Below, in pieces: positions 24,927 to 32,727 of a stretch of 49,659 nucleotides of DNA. Location: the NCBI GenBank assembly GCA_019750255.1, contig JAIEOU010000002.1, positions 1 to 49,659 on the forward strand. The letters are read 5' to 3'. The stretch comes from Patescibacteria group bacterium. Lineage in GTDB: Bacteria; Patescibacteriota; Minisyncoccia; Phycocordibacterales; UBA918. The notes under the pieces are model-generated. The model was not told the DNA's origin and did no database searches. It was given only the letters and a program-made list of their open reading frames with translations. Made by a program: the position numbers and the translations under genes. Position 1 is the first letter of the stretch; each line of letters begins with the position of its first letter.

Positions 24927-25152
24927 AGAGCGTGTTTCCGCGCAAGCGCGAAGTACGCTCTACGGATTAGAACGGTTATAGGTTAAACAGCCTAGCCACA
25001 GTTACCTTACCTATCGAAAGATAGCGTAATCCAAATCTAGCCAACAAGAGACCAAATGCTAGACACCCAAGTGTTCGCAAGAATAACGGGTGAAGATAGA
25101 GTCCTATTGGTGCACTGACACGTAAGGCGTGTCGTTTAAGAAGGAAAAATAG
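24927..25152 (+). other. Group I-type intron at 23S site 1931, no ORF
   Basis: The exon CTAAGGT is separated from AGCGTATTTCCTTGTCGGG by 226 nt. This is the E. coli position 1931 site, known to host group I introns. The exon ends in T and the insert ends in G, as expected. Candidate P7 is TAGAC (25060-25064) with GTC-c-TA (25101-25106), and P8 is CACCC/GGGTG. The 5' exon also lies in an extended hairpin with TTAGAACG. Confidence 0.75.
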
Positions 25153-25812
25153 AGCGTATTTCCTTGTCGGGTAAGTTCCGACGTGCACGAATGGCGTAAC
25201 GAGTGGGAAACTGTCTCGAGGACCTGCTTGGTGAAAATACAATACCGGTAAAGATGCCGGTTACCTGCAGATAGACGAAAAGACCCCAGGAGCTTTACTG
25301 TAGCTTCGTATTGGGACTATTGAATTAATGTGTAGTATAGGTGTGAGACTATGAAGCGGGCTTTCGGGTACCGTGGAGTCGCCAGTGAAATAGCACCCTT
25401 TAATTTGGTAGTTTCTAACCAGCACGAAAAAATCGTGTTGAGACAGTGCGTGGCAGGCAGTTTTAGTGGGGCGCTACCCTCCCAAAAAATAACGGAGGGG
25501 TCTCAAGGTAGGTTAGGCGCGAATGGAAACCGTGCCGATAGTGTAATGGCATAAACCTGCTTGACTGTAAGAGGTAGATCTCGAACAGACGCGAAAGCGG
25601 AGCATAGTGAACCGATGGTACGCGTTAGATGCGGCCGGAGATTACCCGATAAAAGTTACCCTGGGGATAACAGGCTAGTTGTGCCCAAGCGTCCATAGCG
25701 ACGGCACAGTTCGGCACCTCGATGTCGGCTCATCTTATCCTGGGGCTGGAGCAGGTCCCAAGGGTTTGGCTGTTCGCCAATTAAAAAGATACGCGAGCTG
25801 GGTTTAGACCGT

Positions 25813-26097
25813 TCTGGTACTAATAGTTATATTAGTACCAGAACCAATCTAAACCCGAGGAGAAAGGATTCAACCCCCTTTCAAAAAGACATCATCACGG
25901 CGGCAAAGCATAGCGATATGTTTTGAGAAGCTGACTTATATCGGTAGAACCCGACGTTACGTTTAAGAATGCGTAACAGGGCAATACCGAGGGAAGTGTG
26001 TACTCAGTACATCACACCCGTAGAGACTACACGTCAGACATCTCGTAAGAGATGAAGCTATAGTCCGATCCTCCACGAGAGTGGAGCAAACAAGATG
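25813..26097 (+). other. Group I intron at 23S site 2593, no ORF
   Basis: 285 nt between exon GGGTTTAGACCGT and CGTGAGACAG, the E. coli 2593 site also used by the Chlamydomonas intron that encodes I-CreI. P7 is GACTA (26025-26029) with TAGTC (26061-26065), P8 is CATCTC-GTAA-GAGATG, P9 is CTCCAC-GAGA-GTGGAG, and the last base is G. A long P1-side hairpin covers 25797-25856. It is too small for a homing endonuclease gene. Confidence 0.85.
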
Positions 26098-26239
26098 CGT
26101 GAGACAGGTTGGTCTCCTATCTACTGCAGGCGTCGATTCTTGAGGAGAGTTGTCCCTAGTACGAGAGGACCGGGATGAACGAACCTCTGGTCTGTCGGCT
26201 GTCACGCCCGTGGCACTGCCGAGTAGCTATGTTCGGAAT

Positions 26240-26272
<33 letters not shown>

Positions 26273-26390
26273 AACTCCAAGATTAGGAATCATTAAGTCC
26301 CCTGAGAGATGATCAGGTTGATAGGCACTAGGTGTACATACAGCAATGTATTGAGCCGAGGTGTACTAATTGGACGTAGTTTCCTGCAAG

Positions 26391-26644
26391 GAACGCTGCA
26401 CGTCGCTGTTACATTTTTGTGTTGTTACGATTAATTTACCTACGTCGAATTCTTCTGTAGTGAGGAGGCCCCCCACTGCTCCCCCGCAGTCCTCCATCGG
26501 TGCGGTCGCTTCTCCCCCGGAGTGGCCGCACCGACACTGTTCTTGACTACTGGAAACTCGTTTCCAGTCTTCCTCATTGCAGAAGAAGCAATAATTTTTG
26601 AAGATCTCTTAGGATATGCACAGCGTCATAGTTCGCGAAGTGTG
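26391..26644 (+). other. 23S-tRNA spacer
   Basis: Contains the 3' arm of the 23S processing stem, then TCGGTGCGG/CCGCACCGA (26500-26534) and ACTGGAAA-CTCG-TTTCCAGT. No protein gene seen. Confidence 0.6.
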
Positions 26645-26718
26645 CGGGGTGTAGCTCAGTCTGGTAGAGCATTGCCTCAGGGAGGCGAAGGTCGGAGGTT
26701 CAAATCCTTCCATTCCGA
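26645..26718 (+). tRNA. tRNA-Pro-like, apparent anticodon AGG
   Basis: Acceptor CGGGGTG/CATTCCG with C1-G72 and A73, D arm GCTC/GAGC, anticodon stem TTGCC/GGCGA, T arm GGAGG-TTCAAAT-CCTTC. The 7-nt loop reads TCAGGGA, giving anticodon AGG but C instead of the universal U at position 33. CCA is not encoded. It lies between 23S and 5S. Confidence 0.75.
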
Positions 26719-26777
26719 AACACACTCCCAAGCAGTTGCTTGGGTTCACTTCACGGATTATGACCAGTTGAAAATTT

Positions 26778-26893
26778 AATGTTGGTGATTAAGCAGCGGG
26801 GGTACACCCGTTCTCATTCCGAACACGGAAGTTAAGCCTGCGTGCGCCGATGGTACTCCTTTATTGGGGAAGAGTAGGTAGTCGCCAACATTA
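26778..26893 (+). rRNA. rrf: 5S ribosomal RNA
   Basis: Helix I AATGTTGGTGA/TCGCCAACATT, the loop C region CCGAACACGGAAGTTAAG and the 3' GAAGAGTAGGTAG element. About 116 nt. Confidence 0.92.
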
Positions 26894-26904
26894 AGTTTTT
26901 AACG

Positions 26905-26946
26905 TTAACAAAAACATCTAGACAATTGTCTAGATGTTTTTGTTAA
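26905..26946 (+). terminator. 42-bp perfect palindrome after 5S
   Basis: TTAACAAAAACATCTAGACA and so on, fully symmetrical about 26925/26926, with TTTTTGTTAA at its end. Functions as the rRNA terminator and possibly as an insertion boundary. Confidence 0.85.
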
Positions 26947-26951
26947 TGCAA

Positions 26952-26994
26952 ACTGACGTTTGCGACACCATGAAAGAGTAGGGTAGTCGTCAGT
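26952..26994 (+). pseudogene. Orphan 5S rRNA 3' end
   Basis: CCATGAAAGAGTAGGG and the following TAGTCGTCAGT match the 3' third of 5S rRNA (E. coli CCATGCGAGAGTAGGG). It lies just beyond the palindrome that ends the intact 5S. ACTGACG (26952-26958) pairs with CGTCAGT (26988-26994). Confidence 0.6.
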
Positions 26995-27113
26995 AAGTTG
27001 CTACCACTGGTTTTCTCGCTTTGAGGCTCAAAACCAATGAAGCGATTGAATAAGGAAAACATAGTCGGCACTTTGTACCTCCTTGTTTCTCCTTAACATT
27101 AAGCATTCAACTC

Positions 27114-27143
27114 AAAAAACTTAGCGTAAGCTGAGTTTTTTTT
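27114..27143 (+). terminator. Rho-independent terminator
   Basis: AAAAAACTTAGC pairs with GCTGAGTTTTTT (one wobble), GTAA loop, then more T. It lies after the orphan 5S end, like a second operon terminator. Confidence 0.85.
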
Positions 27144-27230
27144 GTTTTACATAACCGGATCCAGTTCGTTTCGCAGCTCACCACCATTACTTTTTTTACA
27201 AACACTACCAGCATATTCTCCTTACTCACC

Positions 27231-27304
27231 GTCTTTGCGAGCCACAGTGAAGCAATCCAGGGTTATGTATGAGCACTCTGGACTGCTTCGTACCCTCGCA
27301 GAGA
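27231..27304. repeat. REP-like imperfect palindrome
   Basis: GTCTTTGCGAG pairs with CTCGCAGAGAC, and GAAGCAATCCAG with CTGGACTGCTTC. This TTGCGAG..GAAGCAATC pattern is a widespread bacterial intergenic palindrome type. Confidence 0.7.
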
Positions 27305-27404
27305 CGAAGGTTGTCTATGGCACTGAGCATTTCGCACAGCGGGCTATTTCGTAGGGGTTTTTCTTGGGGAAGCCACGGAGACCTTGGTGGTACAATACTG
27401 GCAC

Positions 27405-28847
27405 ATGAAGATAGGGAATTTTAGAATGTGGGCGTTCTGGCGACGATTACAGTATGGTGCTGGGTTTTCCATGATGGTCGCTCTCGTCACTACCGGCATG
27501 TACTTTGGGTATTTCTACCAACCTCCGCAGTGTTTTGATGGTGTAAAAAATGGAAATGAAAACGGCATAGACTGTGGAGGTGCCTGTCTACGTATTTGTG
27601 CATTCGAAGTCATGCAGCCGCAGGTAGTGTGGGCGAAGAGTTTCAAAATCGTTGACGGTCAGTTTAATGCTGTGGCGTACGTAGAAAATCGTAATGTATC
27701 AGCCGCCTCACCGATGGTTGAGTACACCTTTAAGCTAATGGATGGGGCCATACTACTTGCAGAAAAAAGTGGTAGAACCATTCTTCCTCCGGGAAGTACG
27801 TACCCAGTCTTTGAAGGACGAATTTCTGTGCCACCTGGTAAGGTACCCACGCACACTACCTTGGTGATTAAGCCGGTAGAAGTATGGGTCCCGGCTGTAA
27901 CGGGACGTCAGCAATTTAGCACTACTGATATTGCGCTCAGTGGAGCTGATGCTTCTCCTCGACTACGGGCGGTTGTTCAAAATTCTGACATTACGAGCGC
28001 ACGCAATGTTGAGGTGGTTGCTACTATTTTTAATGCGGAGGGTGAACCGGTGACTGCGTCACAAACGGTGGTTGATGAATTGCCGGGGCAAGAGGGAAGA
28101 GAGGTCTATTTCACCTGGCCGCAACCAATCGCCAAGACGGTACGAAGTTGTGAGGTTCCTTCCGATATTATGCTCGTGCTTGATCGGTCTGGATCAATGG
28201 CGGCCGATGGCGGTACTCCACCAGAGCCGCTTGAAAGTGCTAAGCGTGCCGCTCAGTCATTTATAACACTTCTGCAACCGCGAGATATCTTCGGTGTCGT
28301 TTCATACGCCACCACTCCATCATCTCCGATCGAACAGGTATTAACCGCCGACCGTTCGGCTATGAGTGCTGCGATTACGAAGGTAGAAATGGGAAAGGGG
28401 GGAACACAGTACACGAATATGGGGGATGCGTTTACTGTTGCCCTGAAAGAGCTGATCAGTGAACGGCACCGTGAAGATGCGCGCAAAGTTATTGTATTTT
28501 TAACCGATGGTGACGTCACTCGTCCGGTAAACCCGGAGACAGGTAAGGCTGATCGTGAGTATGCTGCTCAGTACGCCAAAGCTGCCGCATCAGAAGCCAT
28601 CGCGAAAGATGTAGTGATTTATTCCATTGGATTTGGTGACTTTCTTAACGCCCCGAGCTCAGAGGTTGCAAGGGATACTGACTTGATTAAAGCGCTTGCT
28701 TCAAGTCCCGAAAACTACTTTGAAGCACCGACCGTAGCTGACCTGGAGGCAGTATACAAAAAAATTGCCTCAGCTATTTGTGAAGTGGGGCCGGCTCGGA
28801 TTGAGGTCATTCCCAAGTCTGACACCGGATTTTTGCCGCTTCAGTAG
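27405..28847 (+). CDS. Membrane-anchored von Willebrand factor A protein
   Basis: 480 residues from the ATG at 27405. The -10 box TACAAT ends 8 nt before it, so an earlier in-frame start would lie inside the promoter. One N-terminal membrane helix, then a cysteine-rich segment (CFDGVKNGNENGIDCGGACL), a beta-rich region and a VWA domain (about 255-460) with the MIDAS motif DRSGS and TDGD. VWA domains mediate metal-dependent adhesion; a surface role is likely. Confidence 0.82.
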   Translation: MKIGNFRMWAFWRRLQYGAGFSMMVALVTTGMYFGYFYQPPQCFDGVKNGNENGIDCGGACLRICAFEVMQPQVVWAKSFKIVDGQFNAVAYVENRNVSAASPMVEYTFKLMDGAILLAEKSGRTILPPGSTYPVFEGRISVPPGKVPTHTTLVIKPVEVWVPAVTGRQQFSTTDIALSGADASPRLRAVVQNSDITSARNVEVVATIFNAEGEPVTASQTVVDELPGQEGREVYFTWPQPIAKTVRSCEVPSDIMLVLDRSGSMAADGGTPPEPLESAKRAAQSFITLLQPRDIFGVVSYATTPSSPIEQVLTADRSAMSAAITKVEMGKGGTQYTNMGDAFTVALKELISERHREDARKVIVFLTDGDVTRPVNPETGKADREYAAQYAKAAASEAIAKDVVIYSIGFGDFLNAPSSEVARDTDLIKALASSPENYFEAPTVADLEAVYKKIASAICEVGPARIEVIPKSDTGFLPLQ

Positions 28848-28913
28848 CTAAAATTGGCCTTGATTAGGGCGTCCTCGCGCGACGTCCGCGGGACTGTTAT
28901 GATGCACCCATCT

Positions 28914-30053
28914 ATGCAGTTAGTGCGGTCACTCTTTAAAGGTTTTGATGGGTTGTTGTGTTTATGTGTGCTCGCACTTTCAATTATGGGGCTTGTGACA
29001 ATGTATTCGCACACAGGGGAGAATAACTTCTTCGATCGACAGATCATCTGGATTGGACTGGCGCTCCTAGGAATGATGATTGCCTTAATACCCGACTACC
29101 GATTTCTGCGCTCGGGAAATATTGCTCTGGTTGGCTATATGGTTATTGTTGCCGCGCTGCTCCTCGTGCTTGTGATTGGTTCCATAACACTCGGTGCGCA
29201 AAGCCGCTTTGACCTAGGGCTATTCTCCATTCAACCTGCGGACCCAGCGAAGCTGATGCTTATTATCGTGCTCGCAAAATATTTTGCAAAACGCCACGAG
29301 TTCATTGGAGATTTCAAACACATTTTGGTGTCGGGTATCTATGCCGGTCTTGTTTGTGGACTGGTCCTGATTCAGCCCGACTTCGGCTCGGCACTGATAA
29401 TTATAAGTATTTGGCTTGGCATGGTGATAGTGGCCGGTATCCGTCTTCGGCACCTCCTCACTGTTTTCGGACTGGGAGCCGCCGCCTTTATTGCACTCTG
29501 GCAGTTTGCGCTCTACGAATACCAAAAGTTGCGTATCCTTACCTTCCTCGATCCACTCTCGGATATTCAGGGGGCGGGATACAACGCCTATCAATCTACG
29601 ATTGCCGTCGGGTCGGGGGAGCTGCTTGGAAAAGGAATTGGTTACGGCACCCAATCAAAGCTATTATTTTTACCTGAGTTTCAAACCGACTTCATCTTTG
29701 CGGCCTTTGCGGAAGAGTGGGGGTTTGTGGGTGTGCTGCTTCTATTTACGTTGTTTGCGGTCGTGATGTGGCGGTTGGTGTTTGTGGCGGCGGATGGCGC
29801 TACTAACTTCGAAAAACTATTTACGGCCGGGGTGGCCCTCATGATCATGAGTCACTTTTTCGTGCACATCGGCATGAACGTTGGTCTGCTTCCGGTAACT
29901 GGCCTCACGATTCCGTTTTTAAGTTATGGTGGCTCACACCTCCTTACCACATATGTGGCGCTCGGTATGGTTATGGCGATGCGGCGTTACGCCCCGCTGC
30001 GCATCACTAGCGATGATATGTACCTAGAAAAAGCTGTTGGTCGGTCAACTTAG
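28914..30053 (+). CDS. rodA: Rod shape-determining protein RodA (SEDS glycosyltransferase)
   Basis: 379 residues from the ATG at 28914 (QLVRSLFKGFDGLLCLCVLA); upstream in-frame starts at 28854, 28899 and 28902 are possible, but a TATGAT box at 28898-28903 argues for 28914. Ten membrane helices and the SEDS motifs IQPADPAKLMLI, ILTFLDPLSDIQGAGYNAYQ and GLTIPFLSYGGSHLL. It polymerises peptidoglycan glycan strands during elongation. No class B PBP gene is adjacent in this window. Confidence 0.9.
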   Translation: MQLVRSLFKGFDGLLCLCVLALSIMGLVTMYSHTGENNFFDRQIIWIGLALLGMMIALIPDYRFLRSGNIALVGYMVIVAALLLVLVIGSITLGAQSRFDLGLFSIQPADPAKLMLIIVLAKYFAKRHEFIGDFKHILVSGIYAGLVCGLVLIQPDFGSALIIISIWLGMVIVAGIRLRHLLTVFGLGAAAFIALWQFALYEYQKLRILTFLDPLSDIQGAGYNAYQSTIAVGSGELLGKGIGYGTQSKLLFLPEFQTDFIFAAFAEEWGFVGVLLLFTLFAVVMWRLVFVAADGATNFEKLFTAGVALMIMSHFFVHIGMNVGLLPVTGLTIPFLSYGGSHLLTTYVALGMVMAMRRYAPLRITSDDMYLEKAVGRST

Positions 30054-30235
30054 AAGAAGTTGAGGTAGATTATTAAGATAATGCAGATGACAGTGAGTAC
30101 TATGAGGTAGAGGTTGGCTTGGGCTTCGGTTTTAGCAATGCCCTTTCTCACGAGGAAGCCTATGATACCACCTGAGCGTCTTTGACCAGGCACGCGCCGG
30201 GCGTCTTCTTCAACAAAATTAAAATCTTTTGACAT
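30050..30235 (-). CDS. Small single-TM protein, pilin-associated paralog 1
   Basis: 61 residues: acidic N-terminus (FNFVEEDARRVPG), then FLVRKGIAKTEAQANLY and one membrane helix at the C-terminus. Clearly paralogous to the protein at 31836-32075 (FLIRKGLVKSERQANIL). It overlaps the end of rodA by 4 bp, convergently. Function unknown; each copy is divergent from a pilin gene. Confidence 0.75.
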   Translation of the reverse strand: MSKDFNFVEEDARRVPGQRRSGGIIGFLVRKGIAKTEAQANLYLIVLTVICIILIIYLNFF

Positions 30236-30364
30236 ATAGTACTAGTAGAATAGGTGAAGGCTACAACTAACACCCATTCTACTATAGTTCGTGGTTTTTT
30301 AGAGCAGAAATATATAGGCATAACTAGTCAGAAGAATGTAGGCTGTGGTGAGTATAATATCTAT

Positions 30365-30853
30365 ATGTTTAATTTCTACACTAATAAAACTCGGGGCTTC
30401 ACCCTGGTCGAGCTGCTGGTGGTAATTGCGATTATCGGGGTGCTGGCTTCGACAGTGCTGGCGGCTTTGAGGGATGCTAGGGTAGCGGCTCAGGATAGTC
30501 GTAGAATCAGTGATGTTAAGCAGCTTAAGACTGCGATGGAGATTTATTATACAAAAAATGGTGGTAGGTATCCTCAGATGATAAGCCCGGGACCTACGCC
30601 GGTCGCGGGTACTGTAATTGGTGACGGATCTGGGCACAGCGTTTCCTGGTTAACAACACCCATGGTGGGAATATTAGATACTATACCCAGTGATCCTACC
30701 AGGGGTTTTGGTGCCGGATCCTATCTGTATGTGCGCGGAACCGCAGGAAAGGGTTATGGTATTCGGGTTACTATGGCAGGTGGCGTTAGCTGTGTTACCG
30801 GGATGAACGTCTCTCCATCGTGGTGGGGTGCTCCGCCTGCTTGTCCGTTTTGA
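30365..30853 (+). CDS. Type IV pilin-like protein
   Basis: 162 residues. Prepilin peptidase site and hydrophobic helix: RGFTLVELLVVIAIIGVLAS. The globular part ends with a cysteine pair (SCVTG and PPACPF). The ATG at 30365 is chosen because TATAAT (30353-30358) ends 6 nt before it. Convergent with the glycosyltransferase remnant at 30856, only 2 bp away. Confidence 0.85.
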   Translation: MFNFYTNKTRGFTLVELLVVIAIIGVLASTVLAALRDARVAAQDSRRISDVKQLKTAMEIYYTKNGGRYPQMISPGPTPVAGTVIGDGSGHSVSWLTTPMVGILDTIPSDPTRGFGAGSYLYVRGTAGKGYGIRVTMAGGVSCVTGMNVSPSWWGAPPACPF

Positions 30854-30855
30854 GA

Positions 30856-31749
30856 TTAGTACAAAAAGCTGGTTTTTGTGACGAGGGATTTTAGATCACG
30901 AGCGGAGAGTTTTTTGTGTAGAGAACCAGCATGGAGGGTGGCGAAGGTCGGGTTATCTAGGTACCTAGAGATAGCGGCTGCTAGAGCTGGCGCGTCCTCG
31001 GGTGGTACTAGTGTGCCAGTTTCGCCGTCTTCAACAATATCAGGCATGCCGCCGACGTTGGTCGCCACTACTGGTATTTCCGCTAGGCCAGCTTCGTGGA
31101 GGACATAGCCATAGGATTCAGATTTTGAGGCAAGAGCTAGCAAGTCAAAGGCTTTGAGGAAACGGGCTGCTTCAGGCACGGTACCGATGAGAAATATCGA
31201 AGCTTCAAGATTGTGGGTGGCGATTATGGCCTGTAGCCGGCTATGCTCGCTGCCGTCGCCAATACAGATGAGACGAGCTTTTGGGTGGGTACGTAGCACC
31301 TCGATAAAGGCGCGAATGAGAACTTCGTGGCGTTTGATTGGGTGAAGCTCCGCGACGCAGACTAGCCAAGGATCGGGCTGGTGGGTGGCGAGGCGCGGGA
31401 AAAAATCGCAGATTTTTTCCCGCGCCTCGTCCTTGCTATACATCACACCAATTGTCCGGCCTGGATTTATTACTTTCATTTTACGCCAGGCACCCGGCCA
31501 GCGCATCTCATTTAAGACGCCGGTTGAAACCGCGATCGTGCGGTGTGATAACAGAACGGTCAGCCAATGCAATAGTTTGATAAGGATTTTTTGCCACCAG
31601 GGACGGTCTTCGTTGAAAGCCCAGCCGTGGCTAGTGAAAATAATATTGGGAACACGTGCGAGTCGACCGGCGAGCGCTGGGGATGGTGATGGCAATGCGC
31701 CGGTATTCGCCGGTGCGTATACCAACCGATGACATTTTCTTACCATCAA
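30856..31749 (-). pseudogene. N-terminally truncated family 4 glycosyltransferase
   Basis: 297 residues that align with the intact paralog at 32728-33870 from GRLARVPNIIFTSHGWAFNE onward, including the C-terminal donor-binding motif SKSESYGYVLHEAG. The first ~115 residues (the N-terminal Rossmann domain) are missing and replaced by unrelated sequence (MMVRKCHRLVYAPANTG). Probably non-functional. Confidence 0.7.
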
Positions 31750-31835
31750 AATCGACTCAATAAATACCCGCCCCGCTTTGCCGCAACCGATAGCGTGGCG
31801 GATTTTTACTAACAGAGTGCGGTCGTGGCTGTTTA

Positions 31836-32075
31836 TTAAAGAATGACAGCCGAATCCTCATCTACCACCGGACTACTAAAAGTATTGATATTAATATAGA
31901 CAATTGCTCCGGCCATTATGAGCGCCAGAATCACCATAAGTATATTAGCCTGGCGTTCGCTCTTGACAAGACCCTTACGGATAAGAAATGCTGCAAATGA
32001 AGATTTTGGACCACTTACTCGGGCTTTGCGGGGAAGTCCGCGGTTGTCGTCTTCGATGAAGCGTAGTTCAGACAT
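31836..32075 (-). CDS. Small single-TM protein, pilin-associated paralog 2
   Basis: 79 residues from the ATG at 32075 (SELRFIEDDNRGLPRKARVS). FLIRKGLVKSERQANIL precedes the membrane helix; an acidic tail follows. A TACAAT box ends 6 nt before the ATG, so it is probably leaderless. Paralog of 30050-30235 in the same position relative to a divergent pilin gene. Confidence 0.75.
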   Translation of the reverse strand: MSELRFIEDDNRGLPRKARVSGPKSSFAAFLIRKGLVKSERQANILMVILALIMAGAIVYININTFSSPVVDEDSAVIL

Positions 32076-32179
32076 ACTCGTATTGTACTGCACTCAGTGC
32101 GGTACGGACACTATTTCCACAGCCGGGGAGAGACGGAAAAAGCTGTAATGTAAACATAATAATTGGTATACTGTAGATA

Positions 32180-32629
32180 ATGAGTAAGTTTAAGCTAATG
32201 AGTTCCAAAGGCTTTACCATCATTGAGCTGCTGATAGTGGTGACCATTATTGGGTTACTCGCCTCGGTCATTATAGCGTCTGTGCAAGATGCTCGCCGGG
32301 CTTCTCGCGATGCGCGTATGATCAGTGATTTAAAGCAAGTGCAGAATGCTCTTGAGTTATTTAGGAATGCCAATAATGGCTTGTATCCTTGTATCCCCCC
32401 GGCAACACCAGGTGGTCCTACAAACCCCCGAATAGTAACCATGACGAGTGGGTGTTCAGACCTTACGCCATACATGGCAACTTTACCAACGAGCTTAAAT
32501 CCAGCACACACTGGTACCACAACGACTATCTGTATAGAACCAGATCTGCCGGTGACAGAAGCACGTACACTATACTCGTACGTCTCTACAGGAACACTAG
32601 CTGGTGCAGCATCAACCACGGCGGTTTAG
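32180..32629 (+). CDS. Type IV pilin-like protein, C-terminus shifted out of frame
   Basis: 149 residues. Prepilin site KGFTIIELLIVVTIIGLLAS. TATACT (32167-32172) ends 7 nt before the ATG. The frame stops at TAG 32627-32629, but the -1 frame continues to 32703 with GHASWNGLNETTGAPDGSNY and ends TPCF, resembling the cysteine-containing end of the other pilin. A one-base loss near GGTTTAGGG would explain this. Confidence 0.8.
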   Translation: MSKFKLMSSKGFTIIELLIVVTIIGLLASVIIASVQDARRASRDARMISDLKQVQNALELFRNANNGLYPCIPPATPGGPTNPRIVTMTSGCSDLTPYMATLPTSLNPAHTGTTTTICIEPDLPVTEARTLYSYVSTGTLAGAASTTAV

Positions 32630-32727
32630 GGCATGCGTCGTGGAATGGATTAAATGAGACTACCGGGGCGCCTGATGGTTCAAACTACACACCTTGCTTC
32701 TAGTTTAAGAAACTGATGATTTAGCCG

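Noticed and set aside
25351-25554. Open frames inside the 23S gene
   Set aside because: They follow conserved rRNA sequence; open frames there are accidental. None is long enough inside the introns to be a homing endonuclease.
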